The position numbers and the translations under genes are program-made. From the NCBI GenBank assembly GCA_934635225.1, contig CAKTYZ010000007.1:62001-126000 (forward strand): a stretch of DNA of 64,000 bases. The letters run 5' to 3'. Source of the stretch: an uncultured Kiritimatiellota bacterium. Its GTDB lineage: Bacteria > Verrucomicrobiota > Kiritimatiellia > RFP12 > UBA1067. Position 1 is the stretch's first letter; the number at the start of each line of letters is the position of its first letter. The notes beneath the pieces are model-generated. The model had not been told where the DNA came from, made no database searches, and saw only the letters and a program-made list of their open reading frames with translations. Below, piece by piece: positions 1-9,855 of the stretch.

Positions 1-1
1 G

Positions 2-2026
2 GCGCATGAGGACAGGGAGCCGTGGGCCGAGACGTCGGCACGAATGTTCGCCTATCTCGCGGACAACATGGCCGTCGGGTTCTCGAAGTTCGACTGCTTT
101 CCAGCCATCGCCTGCTGGAACCGCTGGGATCGTCCGTTGAGTGGCGTCCTGTCCGCACGCTGCGCCAAGGTCGATGCGCGCTATTCGCCGGGACTTCGTG
201 CGGAGATCAAGGCACTTCACGACTCCGGGCGGGGGCGGGCGGACTGGAAGGACTTCGATCACTCCGCCCCGGACTGGGAACGCATCCTGAAGCTCGGCTT
301 CACGGGCCTGAAGGCGCGCGTTGACGCCTACACGGACGACACGCCGTTCTACCGGGCCGAGAAGGCGACGGCAGAGACGATCCTGCGCTTCATCCGCCGG
401 CTGCTCGCGACGGCCGAGGCGCATCCCGATGCCGGGTCGCGGCTCATGCAGAAGGAAATTGCGTCCCTGCGCCGCCTCGTGGCGGGACCTCCGCAGACGT
501 GTTTCGACGTCATGCAGTTCACGATGCTCTACTTCATCCTCTCGGAGCACGTGAACCGCTTCCAGGTGCGCACGCTCGGCAACATCGACGCGAGCTGGTG
601 GCCGTATTACCGGGCGGATCTCGCGGCGGGGCGGACGACGGAGGCCGATTTCCGCGAGGAATTCAGCCATTTCATCTGGCAGTTCGGCTCAATCGACAAC
701 TACTGGGGGCATCCCATGTATCTCGGCGGCACGGACAGGGACGGCGCGACGCTGTACAATCCGCTTTCAGACATCATTCTGGACGTCATCGACCAGGAAG
801 CCCTGCCCACGCCGAAGTTCCAGGTCAAGCTTGCCGCGAACACGCCTGACCGCATCTGGACGAAGACGCTCGACATGCTGCGCCGCCACCGCTCGCTCGT
901 CCTCATGAGCGAACGCGGCATGGCCGATTCGATGAAGCCGCTGGGGCTCTCGGTGGACGAGCGGCGCGACTTGCTCGTCTGGGGATGCTATGAGTACATC
1001 CCGCGCGGTACGGGGAACTGCACGAGCGGCTTCCGCCTGAACATGCTCCAGCCGGTGCTCGACATCCTCGCGGACGTGGCGAAAGGCGCGTCCGCGCCGC
1101 CGACGTTCGACGCCTTTCTGGCGCGCTACAAGCGGGAACTGAACGCGAACGCCGACTGGTTGATGCGCATCGTCAACGAAAGCGAAAGCCATCTGGCCGA
1201 GATTCATCCTGCGCTCGTGCTGTCGCTGGCAATAGACTCGGCGTTGGCGCGCGGCGTGGATGCCTTTTCGACGGGGATGACCTACAACTTCTCGGCCGTG
1301 GGGGAAGTCGGCTTTGCGTCGGCGGTCGATTCGCTTCTCGCGGTGAAGGCGCTCGTCTACGACCGGCGGGAACTGTCGCTCGTCGAACTGGAACGGGTGC
1401 TGGCGGCGGACTGGAAGGGGCATGAGGTGTTGCGTCTGCGCGCAACCCGGACTTTGCCGAAATGGGGGCGGGGGGCGGCGACGGCGGACGCGCTCGCGGC
1501 GGACGTGATGGAGACGATGACGCGGCACATCATCGGCAAGCCGAATGGGCGTGGCGGAAAGTGGACGGTCTACGGCCTCCATTCGCGCGCCTTCATCGAG
1601 TTCGGGTGCGACACGCCCGCTTCGCCGGACGGGCGGCGAAAGGGTGACCACCTCTCGAAGAACGTGGCGCCCTCGGTCGGCGCCGAAACGGAGGGCGTGA
1701 CGGGTACGCTCAGGAGCTACGCGAAGATCCGCCCGGAGAACTTCCCATGCGGAAGCGTGCTGGACATCATGATCAGTCCGGCGACGGTGTCTGGCGAGAA
1801 GGGGCTTGCCGCGTTCCGCGCGCTCGTCCAGTATTGGATGGACAACGGCGGCACGGCGCTGAACGTGAACATCGTGAGCGCGGAAGAGTTGCGGGATGCG
1901 CAGACGCACCCGGAGAAGTACGAGAACCTGCAGGTGCGTGTCGCGGGGTGGAACGTCCGCTGGAACGACATTCCGAAAAGAGAGCAGGACGACTTCATTC
2001 GCCGGGCGGAGGAGATGGCAAGATGA
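2..2026 (+). CDS. Glycyl radical enzyme, pyruvate formate-lyase family (5' end outside window)
   Basis: The reading frame is open from the window edge, so the N-terminus is missing; the first internal ATG is at 44. Numbered from that ATG, the glycyl radical loop RVAGWNVRW places the radical glycine at G635, 26 residues from the end, as the family requires. The likely thiyl cysteine is C315 in the motif WGCYEYIPRGTGN. Family members do radical cleavage or dehydration of formate/pyruvate, diols or amines. The substrate cannot be named from what is visible. A 1,2-propanediol dehydratase role would fit the fucO-like and rhaB genes elsewhere in the window, but that is only inference. The activase follows with an ATGA overlap. 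Confidence 0.88.
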   Translation, partial: AHEDREPWAETSARMFAYLADNMAVGFSKFDCFPAIACWNRWDRPLSGVLSARCAKVDARYSPGLRAEIKALHDSGRGRADWKDFDHSAPDWERILKLGFTGLKARVDAYTDDTPFYRAEKATAETILRFIRRLLATAEAHPDAGSRLMQKEIASLRRLVAGPPQTCFDVMQFTMLYFILSEHVNRFQVRTLGNIDASWWPYYRADLAAGRTTEADFREEFSHFIWQFGSIDNYWGHPMYLGGTDRDGATLYNPLSDIILDVIDQEALPTPKFQVKLAANTPDRIWTKTLDMLRRHRSLVLMSERGMADSMKPLGLSVDERRDLLVWGCYEYIPRGTGNCTSGFRLNMLQPVLDILADVAKGASAPPTFDAFLARYKRELNANADWLMRIVNESESHLAEIHPALVLSLAIDSALARGVDAFSTGMTYNFSAVGEVGFASAVDSLLAVKALVYDRRELSLVELERVLAADWKGHEVLRLRATRTLPKWGRGAATADALAADVMETMTRHIIGKPNGRGGKWTVYGLHSRAFIEFGCDTPASPDGRRKGDHLSKNVAPSVGAETEGVTGTLRSYAKIRPENFPCGSVLDIMISPATVSGEKGLAAFRALVQYWMDNGGTALNVNIVSAEELRDAQTHPEKYENLQVRVAGWNVRWNDIPKREQDDFIRRAEEMAR

Positions 2027-2889
2027 AGAAAGGAATGGAAAAGATGAGCGAGGTCACGCGAAAGTCATTCATCGCCGGCGCGGCGTCTCTCGCCGCCACG
2101 CCGCTCTTGGGTGCGGACGGGCGGCCACGCAAGACGCCGCTGATGCTGGACCTGAAGCGCATGGCCGTCCACGACGGGCCGGGGATGCGCACGACGTTCT
2201 TCGTGAAGGGATGTCCGCTGCGCTGCGTCTGGTGCCACAACCCCGAGTCCATCGACCTGAAGCCGCAGGAGGCGCGCTTTCAGCATCTCTGCCGGCACTG
2301 TGCGCACTGCACGCGCGACGAGGCGACGTGCCCGACGCGGGCGTTCAAGCTCTACGGGAGACCGTGGACGCAGGACGATCTTGTCGCCAAGGCGCTGGAG
2401 GACAAGGCGTTCTACGACGCCTCGGGCGGGGGCGTGACGCTCTCGGGCGGCGAGCCGCTCTTCTTCTGGGAGTGGGCGGCGGAGCTGCTCGGGCGGTTCA
2501 AGGCGGCGGGGCTCCACACCTGCCTCGACACGTCGCTCTACGCGCCGCCTGCCGCGATCGAGGCCCTGCTGCCCGTCGTCGACCTGTGGCTTCCCGACTA
2601 CAAGGCGGATGACGACGCGCGGCACCAGAAGTACACGGGGGTCTCGAACAGGATTGTCAAGCGCAACCTGGAGCGCCTCGTCGCGGCGAAGGCGAAGCTG
2701 GAGGTGCGATGCCTCGCCGTGCCGGGCTGCACGGACGGTGAGGACCTTGCCGCGCGCCACCGTTACCTCGCCGCGCTCGGCCTCGCGGACAGTCAGGTCG
2801 TCGATCTCGAATACTTCGACTATGCGCGGTCGAAGTATCTTGCGCTCGGAATGAAAGACACGATGCCGTCGAGAAAGGGCGGATCTTGA
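2023..2889 (+). CDS. Glycyl radical enzyme activase (radical SAM) with Tat-like leader
   Basis: It would install the glycyl radical on the upstream enzyme using SAM. The radical SAM motif CPLRCVWC (CxxxCxxC) is present in the family context HDGPGMRTTFFVKG. A CxxCxxC...C cluster (CRHCAHC then ATCP) provides one extra Fe-S site, fewer than the usual two. The start at 2023 overlaps the previous stop and has a strong GGAGGAG about 8 nt upstream. Normal relatives start near MLDLKR (ATG at 2143, no visible RBS). The resulting extra ~40 residues contain TRKSFIAG followed by an Ala-rich hydrophobic stretch, resembling an RK-variant twin-arginine signal. That is unexpected for a cytoplasmic activase. 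Confidence 0.9.
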   Translation: MKKGMEKMSEVTRKSFIAGAASLAATPLLGADGRPRKTPLMLDLKRMAVHDGPGMRTTFFVKGCPLRCVWCHNPESIDLKPQEARFQHLCRHCAHCTRDEATCPTRAFKLYGRPWTQDDLVAKALEDKAFYDASGGGVTLSGGEPLFFWEWAAELLGRFKAAGLHTCLDTSLYAPPAAIEALLPVVDLWLPDYKADDDARHQKYTGVSNRIVKRNLERLVAAKAKLEVRCLAVPGCTDGEDLAARHRYLAALGLADSQVVDLEYFDYARSKYLALGMKDTMPSRKGGS

Positions 2890-2899
2890 TCTGCCACGC

Positions 2900-2916
2900 G
2901 ATGCCGGTCTGGCATC
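2900..2916. terminator. Possible bidirectional hairpin between convergent genes
   Basis: GATGCC and GGCATC form a 6-bp stem around a 5-nt loop between the convergent activase and EamA genes. The T-tract is weak, so this is a tentative terminator. Confidence 0.3.
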
Positions 2917-3787
2917 AGCGCATTTTCAGCGCGGCGGTGAAGATGAGGATGAAGCCCACGAGAGAGACAAGATCTGGGACCTGCCCGAAGAGGACAAAGC
3001 CGAAAATCGCCGTAAAGACGATGTTCGAGTAGTCGAAGACGGCGATGTCGCGCGGCGCGGCGTAGCGGTAGGCGAGGGTAATCCCGAACTGTCCGAGTGC
3101 CGCGCCGGCACCCGCGCCGAAAAGAATCGCGACTTGCGCGAGGGTCATCGGGTCGAAGCCGTGGATCATGAACGGCACGGCGGCGAGACATGAGAACGCG
3201 CTGAAGAAGAGGATGATGACCGCACCGGAAAGCTCCGAGCGCCGTAACGCGTGCAAGGCCGTATAGGCGGCTCCGGCTGCAATGCCTCCCAAAAGCCCCA
3301 TCGCGAGCGGGAATGCGGCTTCGCCTGCGAATCCGGGCTTCGCGATCAGCAGGACGCCCGCAAACGCCAGAAGCAACGAGCCGAGGCTCTTCCAACCGAC
3401 ATTTTCCTTGAGGAAGATCCACGCGAAGAGGACCGTGAAGAACGGTGCTGTCTTGTTGAGGGTCTGTCCCTCGGCAATCGGAATGTGGCTGAGCGCGTAG
3501 AAGTTCGCGAAGATGCCAATGGTTCCGAGGACGCTTCGCAGGATGAGAAGCCCCCAGCCCTGCGCGGAGACGGAAGCCGGGTTTAGGGCGTGGAAGCCGC
3601 CCGCTCTCCGTCCGCGCAGGAAGACGGACAAGGCGAGGAAAAAGGCGACGAGGTTGCGGAAGAAACTCTTTTGGAAACTGGAGACGCTTGTGCCGTAGTC
3701 GTCGCAAAGCCGCACGCAGGTCGCCATGATCGCGAAGCCGAAGGCGCTCGCGACGATGCAGACAATGCCCGTGTTCCGGTTGTCCAT
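2915..3787 (-). CDS. EamA/DMT-family inner-membrane transporter
   Basis: About 290 residues with roughly ten hydrophobic segments arranged as two EamA halves; the motif around LNKTAPFFTVLFAWIFLKE is typical of the first half. Members of this superfamily export or import small metabolites; the substrate is unknown here. The start at 3787 (MDNRNTG) is chosen because it lies 2 nt after the stop of the histidine kinase on the same strand. An in-frame ATG at 3814 would overlap the kinase. It is probably the third gene of the two-component operon, which might mean regulated efflux, but nothing in the sequence shows this directly. Confidence 0.85.
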   Translation of the reverse strand: MDNRNTGIVCIVASAFGFAIMATCVRLCDDYGTSVSSFQKSFFRNLVAFFLALSVFLRGRRAGGFHALNPASVSAQGWGLLILRSVLGTIGIFANFYALSHIPIAEGQTLNKTAPFFTVLFAWIFLKENVGWKSLGSLLLAFAGVLLIAKPGFAGEAAFPLAMGLLGGIAAGAAYTALHALRRSELSGAVIILFFSAFSCLAAVPFMIHGFDPMTLAQVAILFGAGAGAALGQFGITLAYRYAAPRDIAVFDYSNIVFTAIFGFVLFGQVPDLVSLVGFILIFTAALKMR

Positions 3788-3789
3788 GT

Positions 3790-4980
3790 TCAAAGCTCGT
3801 CGTGCGTGGAGCATGGGAGCGTGAAGGAGAAGGTCGTCTGCCGTCCCGGGTCAGAGGCGACGGCGACTTCTCCGCCGTGGAGCTGGACGATGTGCTTGAC
3901 GATGGCGAGCCCGAGACCCGTGCCTCCGAGTGCGCGGCTGCGTGACTTGTTGATGCGATAGAACCGTTCGTAGAGATGCGGCAGATGCTCAGCGGGGATA
4001 CCGATGCCGAAGTCCGTGACTGAGACGGTGACGCGTCCGTTTGAGATGACGGAGGTGATGCGGATGAGGTCCGATCCCGAGTATCGGAGGGCGTTCTCAA
4101 TGAGGTTGACCAGGGCTTCTTCCAGTCGGGCGGCATCGCCCCGGACGGTGGCGGGGTCGTTTTGAGCCAGGTCAAGCCGCACCTGCTGGATGCGAGCCTT
4201 GGCTTCTTCATGTGTCACGACCGTGCGGACGAGTTCGTCAAACGGAATCGGCACAAGGTCGTTGGCCGCCATCTGCTGTTCCCGTTCGATCTGAGCGAGC
4301 GCGAGGACGTCTTGGGTCAGGCTTCCGAGCCGCGCGCTTTCTGTACGGATGATGTCGAAAAGCTCCTTGCGTTCCGTGTCCGACAGGGCTGTGCCGTCGC
4401 CGAGCATCTCAACGGCGCCGAGAATCGCCGTAATTGGGCTTTTGAGTTCATGCGTGACGTTTGAGGTGAATTCCCGCCGAAATCGTTCGTTTGCCACGGC
4501 GATGGTGAGCTCACGCGCTTGCGCGTCAAGACGTCGCGTCAGCCGACGGGTGAAGAAGAAAACGAGCAAGACGACCGAAGCTCCGAGAAGTATCGCCGTG
4601 AGAAGTCCGCCAGCGGCTATCCGTTCAGACTTCAGGACGCCCGTGTAGGGCACGGCGAGGCGCACGACTCGGTTGCCGACACGGCGTGCACAGTAGAGAA
4701 GGTCGCGGCCGACCGTCTCCGAACGGCGCAGAGCGACGCTTTGCCCGTCGGCAAAGGCGCGGCGAATTTCATGGCGCGACGCATGGCTGTCGGTCGCGTC
4801 TTCCGTGTCGTAGAAGACGGAACCGTCGGTGTTGACTATCGTCACGCGCGTCTCAGACTCGACCATGTCGGCGATGGCCTGTCGAAAGCTTTGCGCCTCC
4901 ACAAACGAGAGCGCGGCGAAGAGGACGACTCCCAGCCCTGCAACGGATGCCGTGAGCCAACTTCTGTCAATGCGGCGCAT
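3790..4980 (-). CDS. Sensor histidine kinase, PhoR-like
   Basis: Membrane sensor kinase of 396 residues. TM1 is at about 10-30, a short extracytoplasmic sensor at about 31-120, and TM2 at about 122-143. The dimerisation/phosphoacceptor helix has THELKSP with H177. The catalytic domain shows the N box (NLIENALRYS), the G1 box (DFGIGIP) and the G2 box (GTGLGLAIVKHIV), ending near 390. This order matches PhoR/ResE-type kinases. The PhoB-like regulator lies just upstream with a 6-nt gap, so the two form a standard pair. The stimulus is not deducible; phosphate is possible by analogy only. Confidence 0.92.
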   Translation of the reverse strand: MRRIDRSWLTASVAGLGVVLFAALSFVEAQSFRQAIADMVESETRVTIVNTDGSVFYDTEDATDSHASRHEIRRAFADGQSVALRRSETVGRDLLYCARRVGNRVVRLAVPYTGVLKSERIAAGGLLTAILLGASVVLLVFFFTRRLTRRLDAQARELTIAVANERFRREFTSNVTHELKSPITAILGAVEMLGDGTALSDTERKELFDIIRTESARLGSLTQDVLALAQIEREQQMAANDLVPIPFDELVRTVVTHEEAKARIQQVRLDLAQNDPATVRGDAARLEEALVNLIENALRYSGSDLIRITSVISNGRVTVSVTDFGIGIPAEHLPHLYERFYRINKSRSRALGGTGLGLAIVKHIVQLHGGEVAVASDPGRQTTFSFTLPCSTHDEL

Positions 4981-4986
4981 GGTTTC

Positions 4987-5658
4987 TCATCCCAGTCGGT
5001 AGCCGATGCCGCGGACAGTCTCCACATGCCGTGCCCAATCGCCCAGCTTGCGGCGGAGACCGACGAGCTGCACGTCGATTGTTCGGTCCGTGACGAACTT
5101 CTCGCCATCGGAAATCCGGTCGATGATATGCCCCCTGTCAAAGACTCTCCCACGGTTGCGAAGCAGTAGATCGAGGATGCGGTATTCCGTCAGCGTCAGT
5201 TTCAGCTCGGCGCCGTCGAGGCTGACGCGGTGGGTCTGGTCGTCCAGCACGAGTCCGTCAAACTGAAGCGTGTTTGCCGCCGCGACGGGGTCCTTGCGCA
5301 GCGCAGTGCGCATGCGGGCGAGCAGAATCTCCTTTGAGAAGGGCTTCGTGACGTAATCGTCGGCTCCGGCGTCAAGCCCCGTGACGACGTCATGTTCGTC
5401 GCTTTTGGCCGTCAGCAGAATGATTGCCGTCTTTGCCAGCGCGGGATCCGATTTGACGCGGCGGCAAACTTCGATGCCGTCCATGCCCGGCAGCATGACG
5501 TCCAGCAACACGAGCGCGGGCTTCTCGCGGCGAATCGCCGAAAGTCCCTCGTCTCCGGCGTCGGCCTCCAACACGGGGTCGTAGCCTGCGCTTTTGACGG
5601 CCAGGACAATAATGCGGCGGATGGACGGATCGTCCTCGACAACAAGAATCTTCGACAT
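4987..5658 (-). CDS. Response regulator, OmpR/PhoB family
   Basis: Receiver domain at residues 3-115 with acidic pocket E8/D9/D10, phosphoacceptor D53 (LLDVMLPGMDG) and the conserved Lys in DDYVTKPFS. A C-terminal winged-helix DNA-binding domain follows (LTLTEYRILDLLLRNRGRV...), total 223 residues, the usual size. It is the first gene of the minus-strand operon with the kinase and the EamA transporter. A -10 hexamer ends only 7 nt before the ATG, so the transcript may be leaderless. Confidence 0.94.
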   Translation of the reverse strand: MSKILVVEDDPSIRRIIVLAVKSAGYDPVLEADAGDEGLSAIRREKPALVLLDVMLPGMDGIEVCRRVKSDPALAKTAIILLTAKSDEHDVVTGLDAGADDYVTKPFSKEILLARMRTALRKDPVAAANTLQFDGLVLDDQTHRVSLDGAELKLTLTEYRILDLLLRNRGRVFDRGHIIDRISDGEKFVTDRTIDVQLVGLRRKLGDWARHVETVRGIGYRLG

Positions 5659-5665
5659 GGCGGAT

Positions 5666-5671
5666 ATTATA
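5666..5671 (-). promoter_or_regulatory. -10 element of the two-component operon
   Basis: A perfect TATAAT on the minus strand, 7 nt before the ATG of the response regulator. No good -35 is seen. It lies back to back with the divergent pgi promoter at 5681-5689, so the two promoters probably compete for or share control. Confidence 0.55.
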
Positions 5672-5680
5672 CACTATATT

Positions 5681-5689
5681 TGCTATAAT
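5681..5689 (+). promoter_or_regulatory. Extended -10 promoter upstream of pgi
   Basis: TGCTATAAT, an extended -10 with a perfect hexamer, about 88 nt before the pgi ATG and divergent from the response-regulator promoter. No convincing -35. Confidence 0.55.
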
Positions 5690-5777
5690 ATGCGCCGCCG
5701 ACGGGGAGTTGCCTTGGGCAGGAGGATGCTGCGGGCGCGAGACCACGACGGCTTGAACAAGATTAAGGAAAAAGAAG

Positions 5778-7388
5778 ATGTCTGACAAATGGCAGTTTTT
5801 GGACGAGGCGATGACCGTTTCGTCGAAGAAGACGATCAAGGAGCTTTTTGCGGAAGATCCCGCACGTGCGGAGGCGTTCTCGCTTGAGGCGGCGGGCTGG
5901 TTCCTTGACTACTCGAAGAACCGCATCGACAAGAGCGTGATGAAGGCGCTCGTGAAACTGGCCGAGGCGTCGAACCTCAAGGTCGAGATCGAACGGATGT
6001 TCACGGGAGAGAAGATCAACGTGACGGAGAACCGCGCGGTCCTCCACACGGCGCTGCGCAACTGCGACCCGAATGCGCAGGTCTTCGTGGACGGGAAGGA
6101 CGTGATGCCGGAGGTGCGCGCGGTGCTGGGCCAGATGGGCGATTTCTCCGACCTCGTGCGCACGGGCAAATGGAAGGGCTTCACGGGCAAGCGGATCAAG
6201 TATGTCGTCAACATCGGCATTGGCGGCAGCGACCTCGGGCCCGTCATGGCGAACCTTGCGCTCACGCCGTACGCGAAGCGCAGCCTCAAGTTCTTCTTCG
6301 TCTCGAACGTCGACTCGACGCATCTCGCCGAGACGTTGCGCCAGGTGAGGCCCGCCGAAACGCTCTTCATCGTCGCCTCGAAGACGTTCACGACGCAGGA
6401 GACGATGTCCAACGCCGAGGCGGCGAAGGACTGGCTCGTCAAAGCCCTCGGCGACAAGTCGGCCGTCGCGAAGCACTTCGTCGCGCTTTCGACGGCGGCG
6501 AAGGAGGTGGCGGAATTCGGCATCAGCCCCGCAAACATGTTCCCGTTCTGGGACTGGGTGGGCGGGCGCTACTCTCTGCCGTCCGCCATCGGCCTTTCGC
6601 TCATGATCGCCATCGGACGCAGAAACTATGCGAAGTTCCTCAAGGGCTACTGGAAGATGGACAAGCACTTCCGCACGGCGAGGCTGGAGCGGAACATGCC
6701 CGTCATCCTCGCCCTGCTCGGCGTGCTCTACTCGAACGGCTATGGCGCGGAGACATACTGCTGTCTCCCCTACGACCAGTATCTCGCGCGCTTCCCCGCG
6801 TATCTCCAGCAGATGGACATGGAGTCGAACGGAAAGGGCGTTGACAAAGACGGCAATGTCGTCGATCGCGAGACGGGTCCGATCGAGTGGGGCGAGCCGG
6901 GCACGAACGGCCAGCACTCGTTCTACCAGCTCATCCACCAGGGCACGCACCTCATCCCGTGCGACTTCATCGGCTGTTCGCGAACGCACAACCCGATCGG
7001 CGACCTCCACGACAAGCTCATGGCGAACCTTTTCGCCCAGACGGAGGCCCTCGCGTTCGGAAAGACTGCCGAGCAATGCCGCGCCGAGGGCTGTCCCGAG
7101 GAACTCGTGCCGTTCAAGACGTTCGAGGGGAACCGCCCGACGAACACGCTCCTCTGCGACGAGCTGACCCCGGAGACGCTGGGTGCGCTCATCGCGCTCT
7201 ACGAACACAAAGTCTTCACGCAGGGCGTCATCTACAACGTCTACTCGTTCGACCAGTGGGGCGTGCAGCTCGGAAAGCTCCTCGCGAAGGGCGTCCTCAA
7301 GGACCTCGTCGCCGAGAAGCCGGAACTCGCGCACGACGCCTCGACGAACCAGCTGATCGTCCGCTATCGTAAGGCCGTTGGTCGCTGA
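5778..7388 (+). CDS. pgi: Glucose-6-phosphate isomerase
   Basis: Interconverts glucose 6-phosphate and fructose 6-phosphate in glycolysis/gluconeogenesis. 536 residues, normal for the long bacterial/eukaryotic-type PGI. Family signatures are present in order: [12 protein letters not shown], the phosphate loop [14 protein letters not shown], and the active-site block around [20 protein letters not shown]. The RBS is AAGGAAAAAGAAG just before ATG. It is transcribed divergently from the two-component operon. Confidence 0.97.
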   Translation: MSDKWQFLDEAMTVSSKKTIKELFAEDPARAEAFSLEAAGWFLDYSKNRIDKSVMKALVKLAEASNLKVEIERMFTGEKINVTENRAVLHTALRNCDPNAQVFVDGKDVMPEVRAVLGQMGDFSDLVRTGKWKGFTGKRIKYVVNIGIGGSDLGPVMANLALTPYAKRSLKFFFVSNVDSTHLAETLRQVRPAETLFIVASKTFTTQETMSNAEAAKDWLVKALGDKSAVAKHFVALSTAAKEVAEFGISPANMFPFWDWVGGRYSLPSAIGLSLMIAIGRRNYAKFLKGYWKMDKHFRTARLERNMPVILALLGVLYSNGYGAETYCCLPYDQYLARFPAYLQQMDMESNGKGVDKDGNVVDRETGPIEWGEPGTNGQHSFYQLIHQGTHLIPCDFIGCSRTHNPIGDLHDKLMANLFAQTEALAFGKTAEQCRAEGCPEELVPFKTFEGNRPTNTLLCDELTPETLGALIALYEHKVFTQGVIYNVYSFDQWGVQLGKLLAKGVLKDLVAEKPELAHDASTNQLIVRYRKAVGR

Positions 7389-7429
7389 GGCACGGGCGGT
7401 CGCCTTGTCTGCGCAGACGCCCTGCCGCG

Positions 7430-9793
7430 ATGAAACTCACACCCAAACAACGTGAAGCCTTGCGGCTTGTCGCGGCGGGGAACTTTTATCCGACTCTCGT
7501 CAAGGAGGAGGACGGTTGGTACGCGCGTTGGCGCGGGCTTTCGGACAATCGGGGGCTGGACGGGTGGGTGGACGAATATGTGCGAGAGGCGGCAATGACC
7601 CGCTTGACCGAAGATGCGGAGGATCAACGGCACGAGACATTGCATGACGCCTGGATGATGGCGCTCAAAAGCCGCACGGGGTTGGTCGCTTGGGATGATG
7701 CCGCATGCGCGGCTTTCGCCGCCGAACTCGCGCTCTGGAGCGGCAACGCGGCTGAGGACCGTGCCGCACGTGCCGCGATATGCTTTACGTTGGCGGCCGT
7801 GGATGGCGCTTTTCGGATTCTCTGCGCGGTCCCGCATGGGCGCGTGGGGCTGCGGGCTTTGGGACAGGCGGCATATGTGTTCGGACCCTTGCGCGGTCTG
7901 CGCGCACGACAGGAGACGAATGGGCTGCTTGTTGAGCTGACGCGTGGCGAGGCGGAGGATTTTGTCCGGTGCGGCGCGCGTGATCTGCGGGATTCGGGCT
8001 ATGCCGTCTCGGGCGTAGACCTCTCGGCCTCGGTCACAGCCTCGGCAGAGGTGGAGACAGGCGACATGCCGAACGCATCTCCCGTTCGTTACAAGCTCGT
8101 CGTCCGGGTCGCCGGCGAACCGGTAACGGCGGATGAGATTCGTTTCCTGCTGGACCAAGGCTCGACGCTTGTCTATTTTCGAGACCGTTGGATTGAAGTT
8201 GATCGCGGAATCCTGAAGGAGGCTTTGCGCGCCTTGGAGCGTGGCGTCGTCAAGAAGACGAACCCCGTGGCGTTCGCGCTGGGGCTTGGACACATCGGCA
8301 AACTGGAGTTGGATGAGATAGTGTCGCATGGCTGGGTGCGGGGACTGGTCGAAGAACTCAGGAAAAAGGAAGGCCGGGACGGCAAAGAAGACGATGGACT
8401 GGACTTGTCGATCCCTGGGTTCAAGGGGACGTTGCGCGGTTATCAGCAAGTGGGCGTTACGTGGCTTCGCTTTATGACAGAGCATCAGTTCGGTGCTCTT
8501 CTGGCCGACGATATGGGGTTGGGCAAGACGATCCAAACGATTGCATGGCTCTTGTCCGTGCGACCGTCTTCCACGCCCGGAGCAATGCCGCGTCCGCCTG
8601 CGGTCCTCATCCTTGCGCCCCTGACGCTTCTCTCCAATTGGGCGCATGAGTTCCGAAAGTTCGCGCCGGGACTGAAGGTTTATGTCCATCAAGGCGACCG
8701 ACGGCATCTTGCCAGCGGCTTTCGTCGCGCGGCTCTTGAGGCGGATGTCGTGTTGTCCAGTTATACGTTGCTTGTGCGCGAATATTCGCAGTTTTCTTCC
8801 ATATCCTGGGACGGCCTTGTGCTGGATGAGGCGCAGACTGTCAAAAATCCCGATACGCAGGTCGCGCGGGCCGTGCGCGCGCTGACTCCGTCGAAGCGTC
8901 TCGCGCTGACGGGCACGCCGATTGAGAACTCTGTCGCAGACCTCTGGTCGATAGAGGAATTCCTAAACCCGGGATTCCTCGGGGATCGACGGTCTTTTGT
9001 TGAACGTTTTGTCAAGCCGATTGCCGTTGATGAACACGGTTCTGCCGCCCGTCGTCTACGTCATGCGCTTGAGCCTTTTGTCTTGCGTCGGCTCAAGACG
9101 GACGAAGGAATTGCCGCTGAACTGGGGTCGAAACGCGAAATTCGTGAATATTGCGAACTTCTTCCGGCCGAACGCCGTGCCTATGAGGACGCACTGGAGA
9201 GTTTCAAGACCAGCACGTGTGCGCAAGGCGACATGTTCGCGCTTCTGACACGATTGAAACTTGTCTGCGATGGAGACGGAGCGGAAGAATCAGGAAAGCT
9301 CCTGCGCCTGTTTGAATTGGTCGATCAGATTCTTGCGAACGGTGAATCCGCACTTGTCTTTACGCAGTATGCGAAGATCGGCGCGGCTCTTCAGACGGCC
9401 TTGCAAAAGCGTTTCGCTCGGCGTGTGCCGTTCCTGCACGGTGCGCTGGATGCGGCGCGGCGCGAGGAGCTTGTGCGTGGCTTTCAGGCTTCGCGGCTTC
9501 CCGGCATCTTCATCTTGTCGCTCAAGGCAGGAGGGTTTGGTCTCAACCTCACGAAAGCTACGCATGTCATCCATTATGACCGCTGGTGGAATCCAGCGGT
9601 CGAGAATCAGGCGACGGACCGAGCGCACCGCATTGGGCAGACGAAGACGGTGTTTGTCCATCTCTTCATCACGGCGGGCACGGTCGAAGAGCATGTGGAC
9701 GAGATTCTGTCACGCAAGGAATCTCTTAAGGACTTGATCGCCGACGGACAGGGCTTTTGGGAGGCCGTCCGCCTGAAAAATGCCCGGGGCTGA
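7430..9793 (+). CDS. SNF2-family ATPase/helicase
   Basis: A 787-residue Swi2/Snf2 protein. The N-terminal ~330 residues are family-specific and unassigned. The ATPase core starts with Walker A DDMGLGKT (K366), has the DEAQ box at D466-Q469, then ALTGTPIEN. The helicase C lobe contains FTQYAKIG, LSLKAGGFGLNLT and the arginine-finger motif ATDRAHRIGQT. Bacterial relatives (RapA/HepA-like and YwqA-like) remodel RNA polymerase or nucleoprotein complexes; the exact role is unknown. No SWIM zinc finger is evident in the N-terminal part. Confidence 0.9.
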   Translation: MKLTPKQREALRLVAAGNFYPTLVKEEDGWYARWRGLSDNRGLDGWVDEYVREAAMTRLTEDAEDQRHETLHDAWMMALKSRTGLVAWDDAACAAFAAELALWSGNAAEDRAARAAICFTLAAVDGAFRILCAVPHGRVGLRALGQAAYVFGPLRGLRARQETNGLLVELTRGEAEDFVRCGARDLRDSGYAVSGVDLSASVTASAEVETGDMPNASPVRYKLVVRVAGEPVTADEIRFLLDQGSTLVYFRDRWIEVDRGILKEALRALERGVVKKTNPVAFALGLGHIGKLELDEIVSHGWVRGLVEELRKKEGRDGKEDDGLDLSIPGFKGTLRGYQQVGVTWLRFMTEHQFGALLADDMGLGKTIQTIAWLLSVRPSSTPGAMPRPPAVLILAPLTLLSNWAHEFRKFAPGLKVYVHQGDRRHLASGFRRAALEADVVLSSYTLLVREYSQFSSISWDGLVLDEAQTVKNPDTQVARAVRALTPSKRLALTGTPIENSVADLWSIEEFLNPGFLGDRRSFVERFVKPIAVDEHGSAARRLRHALEPFVLRRLKTDEGIAAELGSKREIREYCELLPAERRAYEDALESFKTSTCAQGDMFALLTRLKLVCDGDGAEESGKLLRLFELVDQILANGESALVFTQYAKIGAALQTALQKRFARRVPFLHGALDAARREELVRGFQASRLPGIFILSLKAGGFGLNLTKATHVIHYDRWWNPAVENQATDRAHRIGQTKTVFVHLFITAGTVEEHVDEILSRKESLKDLIADGQGFWEAVRLKNARG

Positions 9794-9822
9794 TTGACGC
9801 GTTTCCCGATTTTCGGTATAAT
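9794..9822 (+). promoter_or_regulatory. Sigma70-type promoter of the sugar permease/galK operon
   Basis: TTGACG (9794-9799), a 17-nt spacer, then TATAAT (9817-9822), the best full -35/-10 pair in the window. The ATG is 33 nt downstream with a clear AGAAGGAG Shine-Dalgarno sequence. Confidence 0.7.
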
Positions 9823-9855
9823 CCGCATCAACAATCCAATAATAGAAGGAGTTTT

